Below, piece after piece: positions 8,629 to 17,464 of a stretch of 64,000 nucleotides of DNA. The first letter of the stretch is position 1. Each line of letters opens with the position of its first letter. Below the pieces are notes generated by a model. The model did no database searches. It was not told the origin of the DNA and saw only the letters and a list, made by a program, of their open reading frames with translations. Position numbers and translations under genes: made by a program. Source of the DNA: Halonotius pteroides (GTDB lineage Archaea > Halobacteriota > Halobacteria > Halobacteriales > Haloferacaceae); NCBI RefSeq assembly GCF_003605635.1, contig NZ_QMDW01000001.1:186001-250000 (forward strand). The letters are read 5' to 3'.

Positions 8629-9291
8629 TCAGCGATCCCCGACCGCCGACGCGGCTGGGTCGTCACCGCCGGCGGTAAGCTCAGTCAGTCGCCGACGAAC
8701 CGGCTCGGTGACAACGTTCGCCGCTGGGGGCAACGTCTCGTAGTTGCGAGCGGCGTCGGCTGCAAACTCAAGTAACGCCTCGGTAGGATCGGTACCGGTA
8801 GCGGTGACACCGGCCCGAACCGCCAAGGTGAAGATGTCGGCTTCGAGGTTGCGATCAAGTGTCGGGGCATCAGCGTCGGGCTCGCGGCGGCGAGTCTGAT
8901 CTCGACCAAACGCCCGGATCGTTTCGACAGCGGCATCGGAGACCTCGGTTCGGGCCAACAGGTGGAACCCCCGAGAAACGAGGATGTCAGCCGCCAGAAT
9001 CTCTAAATCGGCATCGATCTCGCCTGCTTCGGCGGTTGTCCATGGCTCTTCGTGAGCCAACGACCGCGTCAGTCGGAGCCCTTCGTAGATGAGCTGGACA
9101 CCGACACTTCGGTCGACGACGGCCTCCGACGCGAGCGACGGCTTCCGTCCGAGCGCGCTCTCATACACCAAAACACCGGGGGCCATCGACCCCCGTTCAA
9201 GTCGATCAAGCAGGACGGCCCGTAGCCGTGGTGGCTCGATATCCTCAACGGTTTCGCGGGCCGCAGTCCGCGCCCGCACGGCAGCATCCAT
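8629..9291 (-). CDS. Conserved haloarchaeal protein, distant polyprenyl-synthetase-like helical fold
   Basis: A 220-residue, all-helical acidic protein without signal peptide or membrane segment. The segments VQLIYEGLRLTR and DLEILAADILVSRGF resemble helices of trans-isoprenyl diphosphate synthases, but the two DDxxD metal motifs are missing, so isoprenoid synthase activity is unlikely. I recall a haloarchaeal family of this type annotated as DUF7114. It stands alone and begins the normal chromosomal backbone after the element and its tRNA. Confidence 0.65.
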   Translation of the reverse strand: MDAAVRARTAARETVEDIEPPRLRAVLLDRLERGSMAPGVLVYESALGRKPSLASEAVVDRSVGVQLIYEGLRLTRSLAHEEPWTTAEAGEIDADLEILAADILVSRGFHLLARTEVSDAAVETIRAFGRDQTRRREPDADAPTLDRNLEADIFTLAVRAGVTATGTDPTEALLEFAADAARNYETLPPAANVVTEPVRRRLTELTAGGDDPAASAVGDR

Positions 9292-9515
9292 TGCAGTGTA
9301 GTAGACAAGCGACAGTCAAAGACCTTTGGAACCACCCGCTCACCGACGACGCACGACTGCACCCAGCGAGTCGATAGCGGCTCGGCAGAGCTAGCCAACG
9401 CGGGAGGTCGCCATCGTCGGTGAGGAGTATTGTATAGACAGCTGACAGAAACAACGCGTCTTCGGCTTATGAGCCATCCACGCATTGGAAATACAATATG
9501 TTTTTAACATTGTAA

Positions 9516-9548
9516 TACGATAATTGATTTACTAATAAACGTATCGTA
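9516..9548. promoter_or_regulatory. Promoter with flanking inverted repeat before the RHH-type gene
   Basis: A perfect 7-bp inverted repeat TACGATA...TATCGTA (9516-9522 and 9542-9548) encloses an A/T-rich core that would serve as the TATA box, and ends one base before the ATG at 9550. An imperfect repeat TACAATATGT/ACATTGTA lies just upstream (about 9493-9513). This layout fits an operator over a promoter, possibly bound by the protein it precedes. Confidence 0.5.
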
Positions 9549-9549
9549 C

Positions 9550-10791
9550 ATGTCACGTGACCAACTCTCAGATGACGGAACACCCGCGGTCGACACGGAT
9601 GCCCTCGGCGCGTGGGTCGCTGAAACCGCGAGAAAAAAAGGTGTCTCCGAGCGGGAGCTGCTTGATGAGATCCTCTCGTCATACTGGGTACTTGAGGAGC
9701 TTTCCGATGTCGTGCTCAACGGCGACCCGACCGCCGAAGGCAGTGACTACCCATCGAGCCAACATGACGCCCCACCGGAACCGACAGCCCGGACGGCGGC
9801 CGCGGATCGACAGACACAGCCGGCCGACCGGCAGAAACAACCGACCGACAACGTGAGCCGGTCGCCGGATAGCGACACACCGGCCGAATCAGATCAGGTA
9901 ACCGAACCAGAGTCGACGATCGAAGCGAAATCAGACGAAGACTTGGAGCTGTCGGGCATCGAGCAGGAGCTCGAAAAACTCCGGACGGTCATCAACGAGT
10001 TGGCGACCGAGCAGTCGCTGCCAACGCCGGAATCAACAACGCCCGACACCGACCAGAATGAGTCTGCCGCACCGTCACCGTCCGAGAGCGACGACGAATC
10101 CGATGGGTTCGAGGAGTTTACTGCGGCAAAAACGGAGTCGTGGTCGGACAGTCGTGGCGTTGTCGCCGAGTTAGACAATGAGCTTATCGAGATCAGAAGC
10201 CGGCTCTCGGAGCTTGAAGCCGAGCTCACCGACCGACTTGCCGAGGAGTCCGATGAACGGGCAGAGCTCGAAGCGTGGATCGAAACCGAGTTCGACAACG
10301 TCGAAGACGTGCTCCAACACCTCCTGTCGACGACCGACAACCTCGAATACCGGCTTGGATCGGCGATCGACTCCCAGCGTGAGGCACTCGAACCGCTGCA
10401 GGCCGCCAACGCCGAACAGGAACAGTTGCGGACGGTGAAAAACGAGGCGATCGAAAAGGGCGTCGACGCCGCCGACTGCGACGACTGCGGCGAGACAGTC
10501 GATCTTGGGCTGCTCCCGGATCCATACTGTCCGAACTGCGACCAGCAGTTCACCGGCGTCACCGCGAGCAGTTGGTGGCCCTTCGATACGGCGACGCTAC
10601 GAACAGCAACCGCACGGCGATCGCAGACAGAGAACGTCTGGGGAGGCCCACAAGACCAAGGCTCACACACGGCCGACCGACGATCGAACCAGAACGACCA
10701 CTCGTCGGCACCACATACCGACCAACAGGAACGGCCGGAGATCGACGGTCAACAACGAACCGATGGTGGGTTTGATTGGGTTGATGACTGA
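9550..10791 (+). CDS. CopG/RHH-like, coiled-coil and zinc-ribbon protein
   Basis: A 413-residue very acidic protein. Residues about 14-50 (GAWVAETARKKGVSERELLD and following) resemble a ribbon-helix-helix or short helical DNA-binding unit. Residues 60-200 are mostly low-complexity Asp/Ser/Thr linker. Residues about 200-285 are a strong coiled coil. A C4 zinc ribbon (CDDCG ... CPNC) sits near residues 309-328, followed by a short hydrophobic Trp-rich segment and a disordered tail. Homologues in haloarchaea are often called CopG-family regulators. The next gene overlaps its stop by 8 bp (ATGACTGA), so the two are one operon. The function is unknown. A scaffold or sensor linked to the RecA-like partner is my inference. 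Confidence 0.65.
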   Translation: MSRDQLSDDGTPAVDTDALGAWVAETARKKGVSERELLDEILSSYWVLEELSDVVLNGDPTAEGSDYPSSQHDAPPEPTARTAAADRQTQPADRQKQPTDNVSRSPDSDTPAESDQVTEPESTIEAKSDEDLELSGIEQELEKLRTVINELATEQSLPTPESTTPDTDQNESAAPSPSESDDESDGFEEFTAAKTESWSDSRGVVAELDNELIEIRSRLSELEAELTDRLAEESDERAELEAWIETEFDNVEDVLQHLLSTTDNLEYRLGSAIDSQREALEPLQAANAEQEQLRTVKNEAIEKGVDAADCDDCGETVDLGLLPDPYCPNCDQQFTGVTASSWWPFDTATLRTATARRSQTENVWGGPQDQGSHTADRRSNQNDHSSAPHTDQQERPEIDGQQRTDGGFDWVDD

Positions 10792-11713
10792 ACATCCAGA
10801 GCCCGTGTTGGCGGCAACACACAGCAGCAACACACAAGCTTCGATATCACCGATGGCTACTAGCGACTCACACCGCAGCCGCGAGACGGATACCAGCGTC
10901 GGGCAGGTCTTCGCTGCGGCGACATCGGCAGCCGGCGAGGATGCCACAACGGCACCCACACAGTCAGCAAACCGACTATGGGACAATTTTACCGGTGACA
11001 GCGACGCCGAGGAGGAGACAGCGTCGACCACGACCGATGCCAGTACCGCAACACCGTCGCCGACACAGCAGTCCCCAGAGCCGAATCAATCGTTCGACGG
11101 CGTCTTAGACACACTATCTTCGTTTGGGCAGTCAACCTCGCCGACGCAGGTGCTCGTGTTGAGTCCGACGACCCACGGCGTCACCAACGATATCTTCGCG
11201 CAGATCTGTGTGGCTGAGGGGACGGCGACCCAGAATGTCGTCTTCGCAACGGCGACACGGTCGACCAGCGACCGACTGCCGATGGCTAGAAAATTCCAAG
11301 CGTGGGTCGATGGACACACAACGCTGATCGAGGTTGGCCAACCACGGTCAGAGCCGGAGTCAACCCGCAGTACGAATACGCTCGGGCGAAACGTTGACTC
11401 ACACAAGGAGGTGCCAAACCCGCAGAATCTGGCGAAGCTCGGCGTCGTCATCAGTCATGAGTTCAGCCGGATCGACAACCAGTATCCGACGGTGTTGGGG
11501 TTCCATACCCTGTCGTCGATGGTGCAACATCTCGGCACAGAAACGGTGGTACCGTTTTTGTATACGCTCTGTTCAAAGCTCGATGAGTCAGGCGTGATGG
11601 GCTACTGCCATCTCGATCCGGGCCGACACAGCGAGGACGATGTCGAGACGATCAAATCGGTTTTCGATGTGTCGGTGCGGATTCAACCCGATGGTAGCGT
11701 CGATATCGAGTGA
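10784..11713 (+). CDS. Degenerate RecA/KaiC-like protein (DUF7504 type)
   Basis: A 309-residue protein. The first 95 residues are low-complexity and disordered. From about residue 115 the sequence follows a RecA/KaiC-like core (a VLVLSPTTHGVTNDIF segment where a Walker A would be, then alternating strands and helices), but no intact GxxxxGKT is present, so ATP binding is doubtful. The C-terminal pattern, with a central FHTLSSMVQHLG helix and a final FDVSVRIQPDG strand, is typical of the haloarchaeal DUF7504 proteins, as I recall them. The ATG at 10784 is chosen for the 8-bp overlap; ATG 10763 or 10854 are alternatives. A second member of this type is at 61123-61941. Confidence 0.6.
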   Translation: MTEHPEPVLAATHSSNTQASISPMATSDSHRSRETDTSVGQVFAAATSAAGEDATTAPTQSANRLWDNFTGDSDAEEETASTTTDASTATPSPTQQSPEPNQSFDGVLDTLSSFGQSTSPTQVLVLSPTTHGVTNDIFAQICVAEGTATQNVVFATATRSTSDRLPMARKFQAWVDGHTTLIEVGQPRSEPESTRSTNTLGRNVDSHKEVPNPQNLAKLGVVISHEFSRIDNQYPTVLGFHTLSSMVQHLGTETVVPFLYTLCSKLDESGVMGYCHLDPGRHSEDDVETIKSVFDVSVRIQPDGSVDIE

Positions 11714-11847
11714 TCCTGTATCGTACAACGCCGTTATTGTGTGCTGGCTAATCGACCGGTGATAGTCGCTACTAGTTCGGATAGTACCAACGTGTAGAGC
11801 ACCGCCGCTCAGCCGACAAAAAATAAAGGAGTATGACGCCGCGCCGA

Positions 11848-12606
11848 TTAGGCAGTGCCGGTGCCGATGAGGATCCCGTCGATAAGGTCGATGCTACCGA
11901 GGCCGCCGCCCTCGAACGGGTTTCCACCCGAGGCTGACACGTTGCCCTCGACGCCGTTTTCAAATTCTGTCGTTGAACTGAAGTTGATGTCAACGGTTAC
12001 GGAGCCACCGGCAGGAACAGTCACTCTGTTGGCGGGATCCTGATCGGAGTCACTCGCGCCGGAGACACTGGATGGTGAAATCTGGGTATCACCGGTACCA
12101 GCCTCAAAGCTGATTGTCTCGACGACGCTCTGTGCTGTCGGCCCACTGGCTGTCCCGACGTCGGTTCCGAATCCGGCAGTGCTGTCGTCTGTTTGGAAGA
12201 CGATACCAACATCTTCGTCGGTTGAGCCGGTATTGTTGATCTCAAGCACGCCGTCTTTCCGGCCGCTGGCTGTACGGCTGAACGCCAGTTCAACACTTAG
12301 ATCATTGTCTGTGGTACTGCCACCCGCCGTGGCAAGTGGGAAGTCATTGTTGAAATTGGTTGTGTCGACCCCACTGTAGTCAATCTCGTTGTTTCCGCTT
12401 GCATTAACGATATCAACGTTTGAGGAGTTTTGCACACCATCATCGCCATCGAACACACCGTTTGCCTCCAGAGCTGCCTGGGCGAAGACCTGGAAGTCAG
12501 TGTTGCTTACATCCGTCGTATTCGCTAACGCCGCGCCTGTTACTGATGCTGCTCCACTTAGCGTGGCCGCTGTCCCAAGACCGAGAACGAAGTTTCGTCG
12601 ATTCAT
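11848..12606 (-). CDS. Tat-exported, Asp/Ser/Thr-rich secreted protein, possible TasA-like fibre or pilin substrate
   Basis: A 252-residue protein. The N-terminus MNRRNFVLGLG with a following hydrophobic stretch to GAALA is a twin-arginine-type signal, with a plausible cut after residue 28. The mature part is acidic, rich in Gly, Asn, Ser and Thr, has predicted beta strands throughout and no membrane anchor, so it should be outside the cell. It is divergently placed next to a SipW-like signal peptidase, the partner typical of TasA/CalY-like or DUF1102-like secreted proteins. A Shine-Dalgarno-like GAGGT lies 8 bases before the ATG. The exact family is not certain. Confidence 0.6.
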   Translation of the reverse strand: MNRRNFVLGLGTAATLSGAASVTGAALANTTDVSNTDFQVFAQAALEANGVFDGDDGVQNSSNVDIVNASGNNEIDYSGVDTTNFNNDFPLATAGGSTTDNDLSVELAFSRTASGRKDGVLEINNTGSTDEDVGIVFQTDDSTAGFGTDVGTASGPTAQSVVETISFEAGTGDTQISPSSVSGASDSDQDPANRVTVPAGGSVTVDINFSSTTEFENGVEGNVSASGGNPFEGGGLGSIDLIDGILIGTGTA

Positions 12607-12809
12607 TGTACCTCTGAGGGTGAAATTCTTTCTAAATTACTTAATATTTTCCAAATAGGTTCCGGCCTATTAGCTGTCCAGTCGACACCTTTAGTTGAGA
12701 AATAATCATATTAGCTGGTAGATACACATCCGTACGTCGGTAATAGGTAATCAGGGACAGTAGTAGTCAGCCAAACACACGGCCTGATCCGTAATATCAA
12801 TAAATAAAA

Positions 12810-13922
12810 ATGAACCGTAGCGCGATCGTTAACAACGGGCTTACCGTACTTCTGTCGACGATTATCGTCTTTGTTGTGCTATCACAGGTCTTCGGCTTTC
12901 CGTCGCCGATTGCGTTCGTTGCGACCGATAGCATGGAGCCGGCGATGAATCCCGGAGCGGGGTTTGTCGGTATTCCCGCGCCACTCGCTGGAGAGATATC
13001 GGAGGGGGATGTAGTCACATATAGGGCACAGACGATACAGGATGGTGGCTTGACGACCCACCGCATCGAGGATCGCCGTGAGAATGGCTATATCACAAAA
13101 GGTGATGCGAATGCGGTCACAGATCAAGCGAACGGGGAGCCGATTGTTACCGACGCACAGATTGAGTTGGTTGCACTCCAACTTGACGGTCAAGTCGTCA
13201 CCATCCCTGGTGTTGGATCTGCTGCACAGGCCAGTTCAGCACTACTGTCGAACGTTGCCACGGTAATTGGACTCGGCGGAACACCCTCAGCCAACGTGGG
13301 GCTGACAATCGGGCTTGTTGGCATTCTTGTTGTGGGTGTTGGACTTGCCGTTGAGTGGATCGCTGGTGGCAACTCCAGAACACCCTCACGCCAGACAAAC
13401 CGGCGAGAAACGATTGACAGCCGGCTTATCTTAGTGGTGATTTTACTTGCGCTCTCGCTACCGGTAACGGCAGTGATGGCTATCCCCAGTGGTAGTGAGG
13501 AACTCACCGTCCTTAGCACTGCGTTTGAACCAAGCGGCGGCCCGCTACAGATAGAGGCAGGTGGACGCTCACAGATTCAATCCACCATTGAAAACAGTCA
13601 ACCGTTTCCGATAGTAGTTATTCTACAACCCCAAACAGACGGGATTCGGTACTCTCAACAGGTGTTGCGGGTTCCACCTGGGGAAACCGCTGAAACACAG
13701 GTCACCATTTCGGCACCGGAGGAGGTTGGATCACATGTCCGTGTTCGATCTGAGCATCATTATATCCATGTGCTTCCAGCTACCGGTATACGGGCATTAC
13801 ACGACGTTCACCCGTTCGTAGCAGTAGCAAGCGTAAACAGTGTGATACTGATCCCGGTCGCGGTGCTGTTTTATTTGTTTTTTGGCTTCCGTCAGATTAC
13901 AATTCGGGACACGGCTCGGTGA
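12810..13922 (+). CDS. SipW/archaeal S26B-type signal peptidase with extra C-terminal beta domain
   Basis: A 370-residue membrane protease. After an N-terminal membrane segment (about 9-28) comes the S26 core: Ser41 in ATDSMEPAMNPG, the general-base position His84 in LTTHRI, and the conserved GDAN at 98-101 with acidic Asp99 and Asp105. This Ser-His arrangement is that of archaeal/ER and SipW enzymes, not the bacterial Ser-Lys type. Further membrane segments are near 160-182 and 207-230, then an extracellular beta-sandwich-like region (about 235-335) and a final membrane helix. It faces the secreted protein at 11848-12606, which suggests that this is a dedicated substrate pair. Confidence 0.8.
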   Translation: MNRSAIVNNGLTVLLSTIIVFVVLSQVFGFPSPIAFVATDSMEPAMNPGAGFVGIPAPLAGEISEGDVVTYRAQTIQDGGLTTHRIEDRRENGYITKGDANAVTDQANGEPIVTDAQIELVALQLDGQVVTIPGVGSAAQASSALLSNVATVIGLGGTPSANVGLTIGLVGILVVGVGLAVEWIAGGNSRTPSRQTNRRETIDSRLILVVILLALSLPVTAVMAIPSGSEELTVLSTAFEPSGGPLQIEAGGRSQIQSTIENSQPFPIVVILQPQTDGIRYSQQVLRVPPGETAETQVTISAPEEVGSHVRVRSEHHYIHVLPATGIRALHDVHPFVAVASVNSVILIPVAVLFYLFFGFRQITIRDTAR

Positions 13923-13958
13923 GTGAGTAAGGCTGTTGACCACACAACATGTCGCAGA

Positions 13959-15338
13959 TCAGGACGTTTCACCGTCACCGACCGCGCTCTCACCGACGGC
14001 ATCGTGGCCCTCGATCAGTTCCTGTCCACCCATGTATGGTCGCAACGGCTCCGGCACCCTCACGGTGCCGTCCTCGTTTTGATAATACTCCAAGATCGCT
14101 ACCATCACCCGCGGCACCGCCAGCCCCGAGCCGTTGAGCGTGTGTAGATACGCCGCCGATTCGTGTTGCTCAGGTCGGTACCGAATCCCCGCCCGCCGGG
14201 CCTGAAACGCCCGGAAGTTTGACACTGAGGAGACCTCCAGCCACCGCCCACCCACAGCAGGGCCGTCCGCCATGTCGTCGCCAGGGGCCCAGACCTCGAT
14301 GTCGTACTTTTTCGCCTGTGTGAAGCCGAGGTCGCCGGTACACATCTCCAAAACCCGGTACGGAAGCCCGAGTTCCTGAAGCACGGATTCGGCCTCGCTA
14401 ACAAGGCCTTCGAACCGCTCGTCGCTGTTCTCCGGGCGAACAAAGTTCACCAACTCAACCTTGTTGAACTGGTGGACGCGAACGATCCCCCGCGTTTCGG
14501 TGCCGTGTTCGCCGGCCTCCTGTCGGAAGTTCGGTGAGTAGGCCTGATATTTCAGCGGGAGGTCGTCATCCAGCAGGATCTCATCGCGGTGGAGATTGGT
14601 GACCGGCACCTCAGCGGTCGGCAGCAACCAGAGATCATCGTCGTCGTAGGGGTCGTTGTTGTCGCCCTCAATCCGGTAGGCGTCCTCGGTGAACTTCGGA
14701 AACTGGCCGGTGCCACGCATCGACGCGCTGTTGACTGCCAGCGGCGGGAAGATATCGGTATACCCCTGCTCGCGGTGGAGATCAAGCATAAATTGAATCA
14801 GCGCATGTTCGAGACGCGCGCCGTCACCCTTCGCAACGTAGAATCCACCACCGGAGACCTTCGCACCACGGTCGAAATCCAGAATTTCAAGTGTCTCACC
14901 GAGATCGTAGTGTGGTTCGATCTCGTCGGGACGCTCTCTGAGCTCGTCGAAGCCGTTGCGGCGACGCTCGACGTTTTCGCTTTCGTCCGCGCCGACCGGC
15001 ACCGAATCGTCGGGTAGCTGTGGCAGCGTCAGCAGCGCGGCTTCCAGCTCGGCTTCCAGCTCGTCGGCACGGGCTTCGATTGCTTGGAGCTCGTCTTTGA
15101 GCTCCGAGGAGCGTTCGATGGCTTCCTCGGCTTCCTCATCCTTCCCATCGGCTTTGAGCTGGCCGATCGTGCTTGAGACCTCGTTGCGCTCATGCCGGAG
15201 ATCGTCGCCCTCACTTTTGAGCGATCGCCATTCCTCGTCGATCTCTAAGATTCGGTCGAGGTCGACATCAACACCCTTCTGTTCGAGGGCAGCACGAACG
15301 GCCGCGGAATTCTCGCGGACGAACTGTCTACGCAGCAT
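13959..15338 (-). CDS. serS: Serine--tRNA ligase
   Basis: A 459-residue class II aminoacyl-tRNA synthetase that charges tRNA-Ser and tRNA-Sec-type acceptors with serine in the cytoplasm. The N-terminal 30-110 region is the long antiparallel coiled-coil arm that holds the tRNA. The catalytic core shows motif 2 around [17 protein letters not shown] and motif 3 around [16 protein letters not shown] near the C-terminus. Length and order match the common (bacterial-type) SerRS, not the methanogen-specific form. It lies 39 bp downstream of rnr in the same direction. A T/A-rich box near 15360-15371 could give it its own promoter. Confidence 0.97.
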   Translation of the reverse strand: MLRRQFVRENSAAVRAALEQKGVDVDLDRILEIDEEWRSLKSEGDDLRHERNEVSSTIGQLKADGKDEEAEEAIERSSELKDELQAIEARADELEAELEAALLTLPQLPDDSVPVGADESENVERRRNGFDELRERPDEIEPHYDLGETLEILDFDRGAKVSGGGFYVAKGDGARLEHALIQFMLDLHREQGYTDIFPPLAVNSASMRGTGQFPKFTEDAYRIEGDNNDPYDDDDLWLLPTAEVPVTNLHRDEILLDDDLPLKYQAYSPNFRQEAGEHGTETRGIVRVHQFNKVELVNFVRPENSDERFEGLVSEAESVLQELGLPYRVLEMCTGDLGFTQAKKYDIEVWAPGDDMADGPAVGGRWLEVSSVSNFRAFQARRAGIRYRPEQHESAAYLHTLNGSGLAVPRVMVAILEYYQNEDGTVRVPEPLRPYMGGQELIEGHDAVGESAVGDGETS

Positions 15339-15377
15339 TGCCGGAACGTTTTGCCGTCGGTGTAAAAACGGTATCTA

Positions 15378-16718
15378 TTATTGCTGGGTTTCGGGCACCT
15401 GATTAATATTTTCGCGTTCGTCGTCATCCATCGCCGCAAAGTCGGCGTCGTCGACGACTTCCAGCCCGCGGTCGTTGATCGCGTGGCCTTCGAGATGGAG
15501 TTCCTCCATATGTTGCTTGTAGAGGCGTTCGACTGTTTCTCCGTCTTTCTCTTTGTCGGAGGCACGATCACAGAGCTCGATCAGATCCTCGGGCACGTCG
15601 TTTTCGGCGACGATCCAGTGGTTGATCAGATCCGACAGCCGCCGGATCGGACTCGTGAAGTGGCCGTAGATATCGAAGTTCAGTGCGTGGTGGCCGCCGA
15701 AGGGGTCGTTCATGTATTTCGCGCGCGGCATCACCTTGAGGACGGCCCGCTGAATCTTGTTGAGCTGTCGCCCCGGCGACTCCTCCAGTGCGGCGTTGAC
15801 AGCCTTCCGCGGTTCGTCCCATGAGCCACCTGGGATCGACACGCCGTCGAGATCCTGAATCTCCTTGAGCGCCTCATTCCACTGGTCAGGCGTCGGCTGT
15901 GGGTGAACGCGGTACATCGCCTCAACGCCGCGATCCCACATCAGCTCGTGGGTGACGGCTTTGTTCGCTTTCAGCATGGACTCCTCGACGATGGTGTGAG
16001 CGCGATCCCGTGAGGGGTTGAGCACGAGCGAGCCGTCCGCCTTGCGCTGCTCGTGGAGTTGGTCGGCCAACTCGTAGACGAGATTGCACTCCTCGTGGAG
16101 TCCCGCGTCGCCCTCCTCGATTCGGTTTTCGGCTTCGGTGTAGGTCAGTCGCTCGTCGCTGTGGATGACGGACTTGTAGATGTCGACATCCTCAAACGAC
16201 AGGGTCTCGCGGTCGATGGTCATCTCGACGGTGTGGGCCAGCCGATCCTCCTCGGGGACGAGCGAGCAGACGGTCTCTGCTAACACCGGCGGCAACATGT
16301 GAACCGTGTAAGCGGGCAGATAGACGGTGTTACAGCGTTCGACCGCCTCGGCCCACATCTCCGAGCCCGGATGTACATAGTGGCTGACATCGGCGATATG
16401 CACCCACAACGTGTAGGTGTCTTCGTCGGCGTCGATGCTGATCGCGTCGTCAAAATCCTGGGCGTCGGCGGGGTCGGTCGTCCACGCCGTGAGATCGCGG
16501 AGGTCGCGCCGCTCGTCGAGTTCAGCCTCGATCTCGTCGTACACGTCTTCGGTTCGCTTCCGGGCTTCGACGAGCACCTCGCTGGGAAACTCGTCGTTGA
16601 TCTCGAACTCCTCGAAGAGGTCAGCCCGTTTTTCGGCGAGGCGGTCGGCAACAGCCTCGGTGATCCGAACCGGGCCTTGGCCCTCGGCGGTGCCGGCGTC
16701 GGCTTGGGCATCTGACAT
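15378..16718 (-). CDS. rnr: RNase R/II-type exoribonuclease (RNB domain)
   Basis: A 446-residue 3'-5' exoribonuclease made almost only of the RNB catalytic domain. The acidic metal-binding motif TTDPADAQDFDDAIS lies near residues 79-93 and the conserved SPIRRLSDLINHW near 357-370. The N-terminal cold-shock and C-terminal S1 RNA-binding domains of bacterial RNase R are absent, which is usual for the haloarchaeal enzyme. Haloarchaea lack the exosome-free bacterial degradosome, and this enzyme is known to be important in Haloferax. It is upstream of serS and probably shares its transcript. Confidence 0.93.
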   Translation of the reverse strand: MSDAQADAGTAEGQGPVRITEAVADRLAEKRADLFEEFEINDEFPSEVLVEARKRTEDVYDEIEAELDERRDLRDLTAWTTDPADAQDFDDAISIDADEDTYTLWVHIADVSHYVHPGSEMWAEAVERCNTVYLPAYTVHMLPPVLAETVCSLVPEEDRLAHTVEMTIDRETLSFEDVDIYKSVIHSDERLTYTEAENRIEEGDAGLHEECNLVYELADQLHEQRKADGSLVLNPSRDRAHTIVEESMLKANKAVTHELMWDRGVEAMYRVHPQPTPDQWNEALKEIQDLDGVSIPGGSWDEPRKAVNAALEESPGRQLNKIQRAVLKVMPRAKYMNDPFGGHHALNFDIYGHFTSPIRRLSDLINHWIVAENDVPEDLIELCDRASDKEKDGETVERLYKQHMEELHLEGHAINDRGLEVVDDADFAAMDDDERENINQVPETQQ

Positions 16719-16777
16719 GGCCGATCAAACGGGTGGCCGGGTGAAAGGCGTGTCGGGCGGCCGTGATACTGGTGAAG

Positions 16778-16785
16778 TTTTATAC
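16778..16785 (+). promoter_or_regulatory. TATA box of the small winged-helix gene
   Basis: The box TTTATACT is centred about 28 bp before the ATG at 16810, predicting a leaderless transcript. Confidence 0.6.
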
Positions 16786-16809
16786 TGCTGTCGCTCGGAA
16801 TCGGTATCG

Positions 16810-17082
16810 ATGGCTGGAACAGACGACGAAACGCTTGACGATCTTCCCCCGAGCGCAAAGCTGGTTTTCAAAGTCTTAGAGTACAACGGTACCCTTACCC
16901 AGAAGGGGATCGTCGAAGAATCGATGCTTTCGGCACGTACCGTCCGGTATGCCCTCGAACGCCTCGAACGGATCGGCCTCGTCGAAGAGGATGTCTACTT
17001 TGCCGACGCCAGACAGAACATCTACGAGCTCACCCCACAGGCTATCGAGGCCATCGAAAACAGCGAAGCGGCCGCTGACTAG
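16810..17082 (+). CDS. Small MarR-like winged-helix transcription factor
   Basis: A 90-residue cytoplasmic DNA-binding protein. Residues about 14-70 form a winged helix: helix PPSAKLVFKVLEYNG, helix KGIVEESM, the recognition helix SARTVRYALERLERIG and a beta wing. A short helix closes the C-terminus. It matches the widespread haloarchaeal one-domain MarR-type regulators. The start is fixed by the TATA box at 16778-16785. It diverges from rnr and converges on a small membrane protein gene 1 bp away. Targets are unknown. Confidence 0.85.
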   Translation: MAGTDDETLDDLPPSAKLVFKVLEYNGTLTQKGIVEESMLSARTVRYALERLERIGLVEEDVYFADARQNIYELTPQAIEAIENSEAAAD

Positions 17083-17083
17083 C

Positions 17084-17386
17084 TCACACGTTTTTTGAGA
17101 GCCGTACCGCTCGGATCGCGGTCAACACGACGACAACGCCGAGTGCCGTCGCCGACGCAAACACGATCGCCAACAGCAGAAACCAGGCCTCTGGGCCGAC
17201 GATCGGGTACGTCCGCTCGAACCCAACCGGGCCAAGCAGCTCAAAGATACGGACAGCGTATGCCAGCGCGGCAACGCCGATCCCGACACCGACACCGACC
17301 AGCGTGTTTCGTTTCACCGCCAGCGCGTCAAGGAGGGCCGCTGTCGGCGGGCCATCCGCGTCCGCGTCAGCGTCGGACTCACTCAT
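17084..17386 (-). CDS. Small two-helix membrane protein
   Basis: A 100-residue protein with an acidic Asp/Ala-rich N-terminus (1-20) and two hydrophobic segments at about 31-52 and 66-92 joined by a loop with Gly-Pro. Both should cross the cytoplasmic membrane. It looks like a conserved haloarchaeal membrane protein of unknown function (DUF7536-like from memory). It is convergent with the winged-helix gene with practically no space between the stops. Confidence 0.7.
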   Translation of the reverse strand: MSESDADADADGPPTAALLDALAVKRNTLVGVGVGIGVAALAYAVRIFELLGPVGFERTYPIVGPEAWFLLLAIVFASATALGVVVVLTAIRAVRLSKNV

Positions 17387-17464
17387 AACAGCCGCTATGA
17401 ACGCGATGATAAAAGCGGCACCGACTGCCGGCCACCATACTCAGTCGCAGCTGCCGACCCCCAA

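Noticed and set aside
8389-8775. A 128-residue plus-strand frame over the tRNA-Thr
   Set aside because: It runs through the tRNA gene and antisense to two genes.
17091-17096. T6 tract just after the small winged-helix gene as a terminator
   Set aside because: The tract is inside the last codons of the convergent membrane gene (Asn-Lys codons on the other strand), so its meaning as a terminator is not certain.
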